Shown here: one piece after another, positions 14,648 through 23,442 of the stretch
Layout: every line of letters begins with the position of its first letter
How positions within the stretch are numbered: the stretch's first letter is position 1
Assembly: GCA_050874385.1 (NCBI GenBank)
Contig: JBNMKO010000050.1
Coordinates: forward strand, 1 to 25,126
Direction: 5' to 3'
DNA length: 25,126 nucleotides
From: CAG-882 sp050874385
Lineage (GTDB): Bacteria > Bacillota > Clostridia > Lachnospirales > Lachnospiraceae
Position numbers and translations under genes: made by a program
Notes under the pieces: model-generated
Database searches by the model: none
What the model saw: the letters and a program-made list of their open reading frames with translations, nothing else
What the model was told of the DNA's origin: nothing

Positions 14648-16354
14648 TTACTTATACAGCTCCACTCCCGGTTCATAAAGATACATCTTCCCGTCCTGTG
14701 CTCCCCAATCATCCGCAAGAAGTCTCATAAGCTCCTCGCGTCTCACAAGCACAGCCGTCTTTGGTGGTGTCTTTATATTCTGCTGCAATATATTTCTGTT
14801 AAAGCAGCCCTTATACCAGCTAGGTTTTCCTGCGTTTACATGAACTCTCCCCAACACATCCTTGTAATCATCGCCTGAGTACACTATAAAGCTTCTGCTA
14901 ATCTTCTTATATAACGGAAATGACTGCCTCACAAGGAGTTTTGCCGCCACAGCATCTGCCGACAGCGCATCCGCCTGTGCGGTGAGCGTTCCAAGCCATC
15001 CGCCATGCTCCGTCTTTGTTCCGCACAGCAAAATACAAAAATAATCGCATGTGTATGCCTCAAGCCTTGACGCATCAAGCTCTCCCATTGCGCAGAGCTG
15101 CATATTCTTATAATCTGTGTTTTTCCTCAGATACTTAAAATACTTCTGTGCCGTCTCATTATCCTTAACACCTGTGCCGACAACCACCACGGAACTTTCT
15201 TTGACGCTATCTTCATCATCACTCTTTTCATTGACAATCGCACTATCCGCAATATTCCCTGTCTGATTACTGTTCGTGGTATTTTCTGTGCAGTTTTCAT
15301 CCATACTATCGCTGTTTTGACTATTTTTGTCATCGCTGTTCTTATCAGCTTGGATTATTGAGTCATTGATTTCATCTTTCCCATATTTCACATCACCCAT
15401 TTTATCATCTGTTCCGTTTTTTTCATACTCAACCCTGTAAAATCCCATATCGTCGAGCATACTCACTCTGCCATGTACGCCTATTCTCGCAAGGTGAGCC
15501 TCTATAGCTTTCTTTCCTGCCTCATATGCGTAGAGCTTTGACAGCGGATTACTTGAGGTTGAGCTTTCATGGGTGCGCCAATGGTACAAAACACGATTTA
15601 CATGTGAAACTCTTTCAGCTTTTTCCGTGCATTTTAAAATAAAATCGTAGTCCTGTGCCCCGTCATACTCCTTTGAAAAGCCGCCGACCTCCTTTGCAAG
15701 CGTGGTCTTGACCATAAACAGATGACATATATAGTTGTTGCTCCGCAAAAGCTGTGGGTTGAAATCAGGCTTGATATGAGGACAAAAATGCTTCTTTCCC
15801 TCACCGTCCATCTTATCCTCATCCGAGTAAAGGCAGTCCGCATTTTCGCGGTTTATCATCTCAACCATGCGGTAAAGCGCATCGGTGGACAAAGTATCGT
15901 CATTGTCAAGAAGCGCTACATACTCGCCCTCAGCCATCAAAAGGGCGGCGTTGGTATTTTCCGCAATTCCGCCGTTGGCTATCTCCATATAACAGACGCG
16001 CTCGTCACCGTCCGCTATCTCATTCACAACATCGCCCAGCTTTTTTGTTCCGGCATCCACAAGACAGAGCTGCCAGTTAAAATAGGTCTGGTTTATAACC
16101 GACAGAAGCATTTCCTTAAAATATTCAACAGGCGGATTGTACACAGGCACGAGAACACTGATAAGCGGCTTTTTTTCAAAGTTTCGCCCTCTCTCAAAGA
16201 ACAGCTCCTCCTCGTCCGTCTCAAGCTCCGAAAAGTGTTCGGCGTAGTCATCCCTGTCAATCAGCTTCCCAAGCGCTTTCTTTGCGAGCTTATCCGGGCC
16301 ATAATGCTTAATATAGGCTGCTGCCTTCTTTATTTTATATATATTAGAACCCAT
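14648..16354 (-). CDS. GT2 glycosyltransferase with intact first domain and degenerate second domain
   Basis: The 568-aa protein has a good GT-A domain at about 64-305: LISVLVPVYNP, NQTYFNWQLCLVD, the donor/metal motif LLDNDDT (148-154), LYSDEDK and the acceptor-side AQDYDFILKC. It aligns closely with the first GT domain of the 833-aa enzyme upstream. Residues about 313-386 are an Asp/Asn/Ser/Glu-rich linker. The remainder (387-568) keeps the outline of the second domain of that enzyme (SSVVVVGTGVKDNETAQKY; DYFCILLCGTKTE at 437-449; AVAAKLL), but the NNDT motif is replaced by CGTK, so it should be catalytically dead. It probably adds one sugar to the cell-surface glycan, with the dead domain perhaps used for binding. 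AAAGGCGG precedes the ATG. Confidence 0.85.
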   Translation of the reverse strand: MGSNIYKIKKAAAYIKHYGPDKLAKKALGKLIDRDDYAEHFSELETDEEELFFERGRNFEKKPLISVLVPVYNPPVEYFKEMLLSVINQTYFNWQLCLVDAGTKKLGDVVNEIADGDERVCYMEIANGGIAENTNAALLMAEGEYVALLDNDDTLSTDALYRMVEMINRENADCLYSDEDKMDGEGKKHFCPHIKPDFNPQLLRSNNYICHLFMVKTTLAKEVGGFSKEYDGAQDYDFILKCTEKAERVSHVNRVLYHWRTHESSTSSNPLSKLYAYEAGKKAIEAHLARIGVHGRVSMLDDMGFYRVEYEKNGTDDKMGDVKYGKDEINDSIIQADKNSDDKNSQNSDSMDENCTENTTNSNQTGNIADSAIVNEKSDDEDSVKESSVVVVGTGVKDNETAQKYFKYLRKNTDYKNMQLCAMGELDASRLEAYTCDYFCILLCGTKTEHGGWLGTLTAQADALSADAVAAKLLVRQSFPLYKKISRSFIVYSGDDYKDVLGRVHVNAGKPSWYKGCFNRNILQQNIKTPPKTAVLVRREELMRLLADDWGAQDGKMYLYEPGVELYK

Positions 16355-16408
16355 TGTAACTACCGCCTTTCAGAATTTTTAATCCAATGCTGCCTCAAAA
16401 TATATCTA

Positions 16409-16438
16409 AATATATAATCATTTCTACTCTTATGCCAA
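16409..16438 (-). promoter_or_regulatory. possible internal promoter for the 568-aa glycosyltransferase
   Basis: A -35 TTGGCA (16438-16433), 18-bp spacer and -10 TATATT (16414-16409) sit in the 112-bp gap. The match is moderate and the region is AT-rich, so it may be chance. Confidence 0.35.
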
Positions 16439-16466
16439 CACATATAATTACCTTACAATATTTTAA

Positions 16467-17999
16467 TCATGTGTCAATCTTCCAAGGCACATTCTTTGAA
16501 AGATTTACATTGTAATAAGGGTCGCCATCATCGATAATGTGCTGCCATCTCCCACGAAACATAGCCGACTCGTGCAGAAATCTCTCATGCCGTTCCCCCT
16601 TGTCGTCATAGCCTCTCGACTTTGACTCATAGTGAAAAAAAAGTGCCTGCGGAACATACACGTTCAAAAGTCCCATCTGCCTCAGCCTCAAGCAGAAATC
16701 CACGTCATTGTACGCAACCGCGAACTCCTCGTCAAGTCCATGAAGTTTTTTATAAAGCTCCTTTTTTACCATAAGGCAGGCACCCGTGACGGCGGAGTAA
16801 TTCTGCACATGATGTATGCTGTGGCGATACCCTTCCTCGATAAGCGGCACACCAGAATTAGGATGCACTGCCGTCCTGTCAGGCCCTATTCCCACTATCA
16901 CGCCCGCATGTTGTATCGTCTTATCCTCATAGATAAGACATGCGCCGACGGCACCCGTGTTTTGCCTTTGCGCATATTTAACCATAGAACCGATTGACTC
17001 CGGCTCAATAAGCTTTGTGTCATTGTTCAAAAGCAATATAAGCTCCCCCTTCGCGAACCCGACACCGTAGTTATTGATTGCAGAATAGTTAAATTTTCCC
17101 TCCCATTTCACAACCCTCACGATATCGGAATGTTCCCTTGAAAGCTCATCATAATAAGAAAAAATCTCCTCCGACTTGCTGTTGTTCTCAACGATTATTA
17201 TCTCAATATTCTTATAACTATCTATATATAAAAGCGACTCCACGCACCTGCGCAAATCCTCTACATGTTCATAATTTGGAATTATCACGGAGACTAAAGG
17301 GGTATGCACTTCAACCGCGTTTTCCATGCCCCCGTCACTGTGTATGCCATTGTTACCCGCAATTTCTTTGCCTCTTTCGTTTTGAACATCTTTCGTAGTT
17401 GTATTTTTTTGCTCAAAACTGTTACTATATGAATTTTCCCATTTATGACAGTCCATTTCCAGTATTTTATCGTCGCTGTTAGATGTTTCGTTCTCTAATA
17501 TTTCCCAATTATCCTCAAAAAGCGCACGGCTTATGTGCGCTATCTCGTCAACTCTGCATTTTTCGCAGATATATTTGTTAAACTCCCACAATGATGTGGA
17601 TTTTGCCAACACTTCCGCCCTCTCATCAATCAAATCTTCCCTGACCACAATACAGTTGCCAATATAATTGTGGGCGCAAAGATTGTCCGGCGCAAAATCG
17701 GGCTTGTACAAAAGCTCGCCATTCCTGAGTTCATCCATGTATATAAGTGCCGGACGTTTTTCCTCTACAGCCTTCTCAAGCTCACACACCATATCCATGT
17801 GAAGCTTCACGCTGTCCACCTTTATTATTCTATACCCCGAGAGAACTGTGTTCTCCCTCTGCTCCTCGGAAAACAAGCTGCGCATATAGTAAAGCCTCTG
17901 ACCACGCCTTATTTTTCCTGCCCGCACATCATGCAGTGCAGCCTTTATCGCCGGCTTCAAACCGCAATTTTTATATACTTTTACAACATGGCTGAACAT
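16467..17999 (-). CDS. GT2 glycosyltransferase with remnant first domain and intact second domain
   Basis: This 510-aa protein has its active-looking GT-A domain in the C-terminal half (about 235-480): LVSVIIPNYEH, IIVENNS, FNYSAINNYG, LLLNNDT (322-328) and YNDVDFCLRLRQMG. It matches the second domain of the 833-aa enzyme. Residues about 60-165 resemble only the back half of that enzyme's first domain (LIYMDE, YKPDFAPDNLCAHNYIGNCIVV, CRVDEIAHISRALFED); the nucleotide-binding half is missing. An acidic/Asn-rich linker (168-232) separates them. The frame is open 32 codons further upstream, but AAAGGAG sits 8 nt before the ATG at 17999, so I start there. It is likely a single-sugar transferase in the surface-glycan pathway, encoded directly before its reciprocal partner. 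Confidence 0.85.
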   Translation of the reverse strand: MFSHVVKVYKNCGLKPAIKAALHDVRAGKIRRGQRLYYMRSLFSEEQRENTVLSGYRIIKVDSVKLHMDMVCELEKAVEEKRPALIYMDELRNGELLYKPDFAPDNLCAHNYIGNCIVVREDLIDERAEVLAKSTSLWEFNKYICEKCRVDEIAHISRALFEDNWEILENETSNSDDKILEMDCHKWENSYSNSFEQKNTTTKDVQNERGKEIAGNNGIHSDGGMENAVEVHTPLVSVIIPNYEHVEDLRRCVESLLYIDSYKNIEIIIVENNSKSEEIFSYYDELSREHSDIVRVVKWEGKFNYSAINNYGVGFAKGELILLLNNDTKLIEPESIGSMVKYAQRQNTGAVGACLIYEDKTIQHAGVIVGIGPDRTAVHPNSGVPLIEEGYRHSIHHVQNYSAVTGACLMVKKELYKKLHGLDEEFAVAYNDVDFCLRLRQMGLLNVYVPQALFFHYESKSRGYDDKGERHERFLHESAMFRGRWQHIIDDGDPYYNVNLSKNVPWKIDT

Positions 18000-18244
18000 C
18001 CGCGCAGCTCCTTTCCCAATATTTTTCATCATTATACAAATAAACAAATTTTTTGAAATATATTTTAAACACGAACAAATATCAACTATTTTCATTCAGT
18101 TTTCTATATTTCTTCATTTATAATTATTATTAAATGATTACACAAATCAATTTTATACCAAAACAGTCATGCAATTATAGATACACTATTAACAAAATCA
18201 CACAACTTAAGATTAATAACATTGTCTACAATCATCGGTATTTT

Positions 18245-19579
18245 TTATTGCTTCTCCGCTTCCGCCTCGTACACAACATTCCCGCCGCAGATTGTAAAAT
18301 GAACCTTTCCCGGCAACTCCCATCCAATGAACGGACTGTTGACGGCTTTCGATGCAAAGTGGTCAACCACCCAGCGCTCCTTCTCACCGAATATAACGAT
18401 ATCAGCCGGATTTCCCTCCGCGATGCTTACAGGCTTTCTTCTGTAAAACTTCATCGGATTGCGGCTCATACATGCCATGAGCTGCATAAGTGTTATATGT
18501 CCCGGCTCAACAAGCGACTTTATTCCAAGTCCAAGCGATGTCTCAAGTCCCGTGATACCGCTCGGCGCGCTCTCCATCGGTCTTGCCTTCTCCTCCGTGC
18601 TGTGTGGCGCATGGTCGGTGACTATCATATCTATTGTGCCGTCTTTTATACCCTCTATAATTTTGAGCCTGTCCTCCTCGGTTCTGACAGGCGGGTTCAT
18701 TCTAGCAAGAGTGCCGTACTCAAGCACAGCCTTCTCGGTCAGCGTAAAATGATGTGGTGTCGCCTCCGCATGTACATCCGCGCCAAGCTTTTTTGCCGTT
18801 CTGACATACTCAACCGCATTTTTGGAGCTGATATGCTGTATGCACACGGCTGCCCCGGTATGCAGTGCCAGAGCACAGTCCCTCGCAACCATCACATCCT
18901 CCGCGGTTCTTGACGCTCCGCCGTAGCCAATCTTTTTGGACACCTCACCCTGATTGACCCCGGGCGCGGCTATAAATGCGGGGTCCTCCTCATGGAGACT
19001 TATCGGAAGATTTAACTTTTTCGCCGTCTCCATCGCCTCAACAAGCACTTTCTCATCCATAACGGGTATTCCGTCATCCGTAAAGCCTGCCGCCCCAGCA
19101 TTTGCAAGCTCCTCCATGTCCACAAGCTCACTTCCGCCAAGACCTTTCGTGACAGCCGCCGCCGACAGGACATGTATGCCCGTCTGTGCGCCTTTTTTCA
19201 AAACATAGTCAAGCGTGTCAACATTGTCCACCACCGGCTTGGTGTTAGCCATGCACACAACTGTGGTGAAGCCTCCCCTCGCCGCCGCAGCAGCTCCGGT
19301 AAAGATATCTTCCTTATAAGTAAAACCCGGGTCGCGAAAATGCACATGCGTGTCGACAAGCCCCGGCGCAACAACAAGACCTGCCGCATCTATAACCCGC
19401 ATCAAATCCGCCGAACCATCACAACATACTTCTTTTGCCTGTTTTTTACAAGCCTCATCAAAAAACTCCGCCTCCTCTGTCCCCGTCTTTACTATCATGC
19501 CGCCCTCGACAAGAACATCCATAACCTTATCCACACCGCTCACCGGGTCAACAACCCTGCCATTTTTTATAAGAAGCAT
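18245..19579 (-). CDS. pyrC: dihydroorotase, type I
   Basis: The 444-aa amidohydrolase converts carbamoyl-aspartate to dihydroorotate in pyrimidine synthesis. Visible metal and active-site motifs are THVHFRDPG (His78, His80), GFTDDGIP, LHEEDP (His196), IQHISS (His249), ATPHHF and TDHAPHS (Asp322). The C terminus is normal. There is an insertion-like stretch at about 35-58 (acidic, with Cys44, Cys52, Cys53) between the first strands that typical dihydroorotases lack. The open frame extends 9 codons upstream, but GGGAGG lies within it, 7 nt before the ATG at 19579, which I take as the start. Its neighbours are glycosyltransferases, not pyr genes, and no PyrR-type attenuator is visible. It may provide UTP or dTTP precursors for nucleotide sugars, or simply be inserted here. 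A hydantoinase-like alternative is less likely given the motifs. Confidence 0.9.
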   Translation of the reverse strand: MLLIKNGRVVDPVSGVDKVMDVLVEGGMIVKTGTEEAEFFDEACKKQAKEVCCDGSADLMRVIDAAGLVVAPGLVDTHVHFRDPGFTYKEDIFTGAAAAARGGFTTVVCMANTKPVVDNVDTLDYVLKKGAQTGIHVLSAAAVTKGLGGSELVDMEELANAGAAGFTDDGIPVMDEKVLVEAMETAKKLNLPISLHEEDPAFIAAPGVNQGEVSKKIGYGGASRTAEDVMVARDCALALHTGAAVCIQHISSKNAVEYVRTAKKLGADVHAEATPHHFTLTEKAVLEYGTLARMNPPVRTEEDRLKIIEGIKDGTIDMIVTDHAPHSTEEKARPMESAPSGITGLETSLGLGIKSLVEPGHITLMQLMACMSRNPMKFYRRKPVSIAEGNPADIVIFGEKERWVVDHFASKAVNSPFIGWELPGKVHFTICGGNVVYEAEAEKQ

Positions 19580-19770
19580 ATCGAGTCCTCCCTCTTTTGC
19601 CATCATTATTTGTAGTTCAATTTACAAATATAGCCTACGTTCTCTAAAAGTATATTTTATTATACATTATGTAAATGAGCAAGTTTAAAATGTTGTATAA
19701 ATTTGTTTGTTATACAAAAATATTTTTCTTGAAATCCATTTTAAATTCAAGCAAACACCAGACATTTTTG

Positions 19771-22272
19771 TTAAATCTTCTTTATTGTATACAGCTCCCC
19801 GACCAGCTCAAGGTTAGGATTATAGTAAGGGTCGCCCTTTATAAGTGCCGGTCTCCACTTGTCGATGAAGTGCATAATCTCTCCGCCAAATCTCTCCTGT
19901 TTTTTTCCCGTATCCTCCGCACCTCTCGACTTGTACTCATAGTGGTGAAGCTTTGCGTGTGGCTCATACACAATCTTATATCCCGCCTCGCGCACTTTCA
20001 TACAGTAGTCTATGTCATTAAATGCCACTTCAAAGGTCTCATCGAGCTTTCCAACCTCCTCGAACACACTTCTCTTTGTGAGAAGACATGCCGCCGTCAC
20101 CGCCGAAAGTTCCTGTGTGAGCACTGCCCTCGCAAAATAGCCATAAACCTCGTCGCCCAATCCGGCAAACGCATGTCCGGCAACTCCCTGATAGCCTATG
20201 ATTACCCCGGCATGCTGAACCGTGTTGTCATCATACAGAAGCTTTGCACCAACTATTCCGACCTCGTTGCGCTGGCATATGGCAAGCATACTCCTTAAAC
20301 TGTCCGGCTCAATAACCTCCGTGTCATTGTTGAGAAGAAGAATATAGTCGCCCTTTGCATACTGTATTCCGTAATTATTTATGGCAGAGTAATTAAAAAT
20401 GCCATCCCATTTTACAAGCTTGAACCTGTCGCCATACTTCTTTGACATCGCCTCATAGCCGGCAAAGGTCTCGTCGAGCACACTGTTGTTCTCAACGACA
20501 ATGTATTCCAGATTGTGATAGTTATTTATATTCTCCATGGACTCGATACATCTTGTGAGGTCGTCAAGGTGGTCTTTATTCGGTATAATAACAGATACAA
20601 AAGGTTCACCCTCAAGCTTGTAATTTATATCGTAAAAACCCGGTGCAATTCCGTCTGTGACCTTTCCGGACACACCAATTCTATCAAGATGCGCGCTCAC
20701 GGCGTTGACTCCTGCCGTGTTCGCATAAGTCTTTGTCGACGCACTCTTGGCTGTGGAATTATCATTAATTCTCCAGTGATATAGTATTCTTGGAATATGT
20801 CTCACACACTTTGCCTGCTCGACACAGCGAAGCACATAATCGTGATCCTGCGAGCCATTGTACTCTGTCCTGAGCTCCCCGACCTTCTCTGTAAGGCTTC
20901 TCTTTACCACACACAGATGACAGATATAGTTGTTGCGCCTTAAAAGTTCCATATTGAGGTCGGACTTAAAATGCGGCTCAGTGTGCATTCCGGTGTCCTC
21001 GATTATCTTATCCTCATCGGAGTAAATCAGCTCCGCATCCGGGTAGCGCTCAAGTTCCCTCATGCATTCAAAAAATGCCGTCGGGTGCAGCTCGTCGTCG
21101 TGGTCGCCAAACACAATGTAATCGCCATCCGCAAGGCGCATCGCCGCGTTGGTGTTCTCGGCAATTCCAAGATTGTCCTTTAATTTTACATAGCGCACTC
21201 TGTCCTCGCCAAATCTGTCTATATACGGCTTCACTATATTTTCAACGGTAAAACCCTCACCGCTTCCGTCTGCCAGGCAAATCTGCCAGTTATCGTAGGT
21301 CTGGTTCACCACGGAATCAAGCATAAGCCTGAAAAATTTTTCATTCGGGCGGTATACCGGTATCAAAATAGAAAACTTAGGTCTTTTCGCAAACTTATAA
21401 TTTCTCTGCTCGGCAAGCCTTTCCTCATTCGGATTAATCTTTGTGAAGTAATCATTTGCTTGTTTCTTGGCCTTGCCCGTAAACTTGCCGTAAACCTTTA
21501 TCATAAAGCGCTTCATCCCATAAAGCGCGATATAGTCTCTCGCCCTTGTGAAATAATCATTTCGGTGGCTTCCCGCGCTCACAAGTCTCTGACGCTTTTT
21601 CTCGTCACTTCCCCTGTTTACAACGACGCTGACACTGCCGCGTCTTCCATCGCACTCGCTGACAAGCTTAATCGTTCTTGCGCCATTGTCGTCCACAAGC
21701 ATCTCAAATCCGCACATCTTGTTGAGCTCACCCGGGAAATAGCGGTTCACCATATCAGCCCTTGTAAAAAAGTTCGTGCTCGCCTCAAGCTTTTTGCCGC
21801 CCATATACGCATGTATAATCGGCTCGCCAACCGACTCCGCCCAGCCTGTGACCTTTATCCTGCCTGCCTTTTCATCCACCTGAACGCCGATAAGGTTTAT
21901 CTCTATCATTTTTCTCAGATAATCTATCTGCTTTCCCGATATATAAACCTGCTCAACACCCGACGGATAGCTCTCCTTTGTCAGAACAAGCTTAACACCG
22001 CTGACCTTATCAGGGAGGTCAATGCAAAAATTGTACTCGCCGTCGAACTCCGGTTCTGCATTTTTATACACAAAAAGGAGTGGCGTATGGACATTTTCCT
22101 CAATATCCACATGTGTCTCCACTCCATTAACGTAGGAAACAGCCTTAACATCCTTCATGTACTCTTTACATGAACCTGTCTGGATGATAAGCCTGTTACT
22201 GTCTCTCAAATCTATTCTTTTTTTATACACAAAAATAAAATTGTCCAAGCTCTTCCTCATTTCTGAGCGCAT
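19771..22272 (-). CDS. large bifunctional glycosyltransferase with two GT2 domains
   Basis: The 833-aa protein has three parts. Residues 1-220 form a beta-rich N-terminal region (GWAESVGEPIIHAYMGG, then RADMVNRYFP and CGFEMLVDD), a module I associate with large Firmicutes glycosyltransferases, possibly a glycan-binding sandwich. The first GT-A domain (about 299-505) has FSILIPVYRP, FGDHDDE (388-394), LIYSDEDK and GSQDHDYVLRC. The second (about 557-805) has FVSVIIPNKDH, VVENNS, LLLNNDT (645-651) and FNDIDYCMKV. Both look catalytically intact, so it could add two sugars in turn or polymerise a repeat, as rhamnan and O-antigen enzymes do. It starts 6 bp after the 71-aa membrane protein gene with only a weak AAGAG signal, suggesting translational coupling. 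A second Met at codon 5 is an alternative start. Confidence 0.9.
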   Translation of the reverse strand: MRSEMRKSLDNFIFVYKKRIDLRDSNRLIIQTGSCKEYMKDVKAVSYVNGVETHVDIEENVHTPLLFVYKNAEPEFDGEYNFCIDLPDKVSGVKLVLTKESYPSGVEQVYISGKQIDYLRKMIEINLIGVQVDEKAGRIKVTGWAESVGEPIIHAYMGGKKLEASTNFFTRADMVNRYFPGELNKMCGFEMLVDDNGARTIKLVSECDGRRGSVSVVVNRGSDEKKRQRLVSAGSHRNDYFTRARDYIALYGMKRFMIKVYGKFTGKAKKQANDYFTKINPNEERLAEQRNYKFAKRPKFSILIPVYRPNEKFFRLMLDSVVNQTYDNWQICLADGSGEGFTVENIVKPYIDRFGEDRVRYVKLKDNLGIAENTNAAMRLADGDYIVFGDHDDELHPTAFFECMRELERYPDAELIYSDEDKIIEDTGMHTEPHFKSDLNMELLRRNNYICHLCVVKRSLTEKVGELRTEYNGSQDHDYVLRCVEQAKCVRHIPRILYHWRINDNSTAKSASTKTYANTAGVNAVSAHLDRIGVSGKVTDGIAPGFYDINYKLEGEPFVSVIIPNKDHLDDLTRCIESMENINNYHNLEYIVVENNSVLDETFAGYEAMSKKYGDRFKLVKWDGIFNYSAINNYGIQYAKGDYILLLNNDTEVIEPDSLRSMLAICQRNEVGIVGAKLLYDDNTVQHAGVIIGYQGVAGHAFAGLGDEVYGYFARAVLTQELSAVTAACLLTKRSVFEEVGKLDETFEVAFNDIDYCMKVREAGYKIVYEPHAKLHHYEYKSRGAEDTGKKQERFGGEIMHFIDKWRPALIKGDPYYNPNLELVGELYTIKKI

Positions 22273-22278
22273 GTGCTC

Positions 22279-22494
22279 TTAATTTCTAAACAGCCTGTTG
22301 ATAATAATCCAGAACGCTGTCAGATAAACTCCAATAAATAGCATCATAACAAATGTCTCTAAATTAAACGGGTTTAAACTTACCCCAAAGCCGCCTTTTA
22401 TATGAAACTCGGGAAGAAGTGCATAAAAATATGCAAACACAACATATACAACTGCAATCACTGCTCTTTTTATATACTTCATTTTCCCATCCAT
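22279..22494 (-). CDS. 71-aa membrane protein in the polysaccharide operon
   Basis: This short basic protein (MDGKMKYIKRAVIAVVYVVF) has two hydrophobic segments (about 10-28 and 46-66) separated by a loop, LLPEFHIKGGFGVSLNPFN, and ends RLFRN. I do not recognise a family. It is tightly packed between the export ATPase (9 bp gap) and the 833-aa glycosyltransferase (6 bp gap), so it is translated with them and may anchor or scaffold the glycosyltransferase at the export machinery; this is inference from position. Two ATGs are possible (22494 or 22482). AAAGG abuts the first and is better spaced for the second, so the true protein may be 67 aa. Confidence 0.7.
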   Translation of the reverse strand: MDGKMKYIKRAVIAVVYVVFAYFYALLPEFHIKGGFGVSLNPFNLETFVMMLFIGVYLTAFWIIINRLFRN

Positions 22495-22503
22495 CCTTTA
22501 CTC

Positions 22504-23265
22504 TTATCTGCCACCATACAATTCTTCATACTGCTCACATATTTCCATCGTGTCGCCATACGCCTTTAATTTTCCATGCTCAAGCCACACAACCTTGTTG
22601 CACACAAGCTTTACCTGGTCAATGCTGTGCGATACAAAGAGTACCGTTGTGCCGCGGCTCATCATATCCTGAATACGGTCTATACACTTTTGCTGAAACT
22701 TTGAGTCGCCAACCGCAAGAACCTCATCGACAATCAGTATATCCGGATTTCCTATTGTGGCGATGGAAAACGCAAGCCTTGATGTCATTCCCGATGAAAA
22801 ATTCTTGACCGGAACATCCATAAAATCGTGAAGCTCCGCAAAATTCACTATCTCATCATAGAACCCGCTCATCACTTCCCTTGAATGTCCAAGAAGTGCT
22901 CCGTTGAGAAATATATTTTCACGCGCCGTGAGGTCGGAATCAAAACCTGCCCCGAGCTCTATAAGAGGAGCGACGCTGCCCATTACATTGACACTTCCGC
23001 TTGTCGGCTTTAACACTCCCGCGATAATCTTTAGCATTGTGCTCTTGCCGCTTCCGTTGAGTCCCATAAGCCCTATAGACTCACCGCGCTTTACCTTGAA
23101 CGAGACATCATTAAGCGCCCAGAACTCATCAAAATGAAGATTTCCCTTGAGTTTTCGCACAATGTACTCCTTGAGACTGTCAACTCTCTCCCTCGCCAGA
23201 TTAAAGCAGCGCGAAACATTATTCACTTCTATAATAACATCGTCAAATGACTTATTCTCTTTCAT
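22504..23265 (-). CDS. polysaccharide ABC exporter, ATP-binding subunit (Wzt/TagH-like)
   Basis: The 253-aa nucleotide-binding protein has Walker A GLNGSGKST (68-76), the signature FSSGMTSRLAFS (156-167), Walker B ILIVDEVLAVGD (176-187) and the switch His213 in FVSHS. The DEVLAVGD form and the N-terminal VSRCFNLARERVDSLKEY are typical of the ATPases that export O-antigen, teichoic acid and rhamnan chains. It ends right after the ATPase core, so it lacks the C-terminal carbohydrate-binding domain of many Wzt proteins. Export therefore should not depend on recognition of a chain-end modification. It pairs with the ABC-2 permease upstream, but the two genes are separated by an unusual 263-bp gap. 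AGGAAA precedes the ATG. Confidence 0.93.
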   Translation of the reverse strand: MKENKSFDDVIIEVNNVSRCFNLARERVDSLKEYIVRKLKGNLHFDEFWALNDVSFKVKRGESIGLMGLNGSGKSTMLKIIAGVLKPTSGSVNVMGSVAPLIELGAGFDSDLTARENIFLNGALLGHSREVMSGFYDEIVNFAELHDFMDVPVKNFSSGMTSRLAFSIATIGNPDILIVDEVLAVGDSKFQQKCIDRIQDMMSRGTTVLFVSHSIDQVKLVCNKVVWLEHGKLKAYGDTMEICEQYEELYGGR

Positions 23266-23442
23266 CTTCCTAATTTCCTATTTTTCTAACTTGATATCCA
23301 CGTATTGCTGTACAACTACATACTATAACAAGACTGCGCCATTTCCATCTTTCTATAGCAATTCCATAAATTGTTGCATATAGCAACTCTTATATCTTAG
23401 AATATTGCTTTACATTAAAAGATGCATTAATTTTTAGAATTA

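Noticed and set aside
15722..16417. A 231-codon plus-strand open frame opposite the 568-aa glycosyltransferase
   Set aside because: The minus-strand frame encodes clear GT2 motifs. The plus frame has no recognisable motif and is a codon-bias shadow.
18000..18095. The 32-codon N-terminal extension of the 510-aa glycosyltransferase
   Set aside because: AAAGGAG lies within the extension 8 nt before the ATG at 17999, and the extension has no good ribosome binding site of its own.
18000..18244. A promoter or terminator in the AT-rich gap between pyrC and the 510-aa glycosyltransferase
   Set aside because: A TATAAT at 18174-18179 lacks a convincing -35, and no stem with a T-run follows pyrC on the minus strand. 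The gap is too AT-rich to call anything.
18134..18913. A 259-codon plus-strand open frame opposite pyrC
   Set aside because: The pyrC frame contains all metal-site motifs. The opposite frame is Arg/Leu/Cys-rich without domain features or a ribosome binding site.
19580..19770. A PyrR-type attenuator or clear promoter upstream of pyrC
   Set aside because: There is a TATAAT at 19659-19664 and a 7-bp inverted repeat ATTTGTA/TACAAAT, but no matching -35 at normal spacing and no PyrR binding loop.
21460..22173. A 237-codon plus-strand open frame opposite the 833-aa glycosyltransferase
   Set aside because: It overlaps a supported coding region in the other strand and has no motif or start signal of its own.
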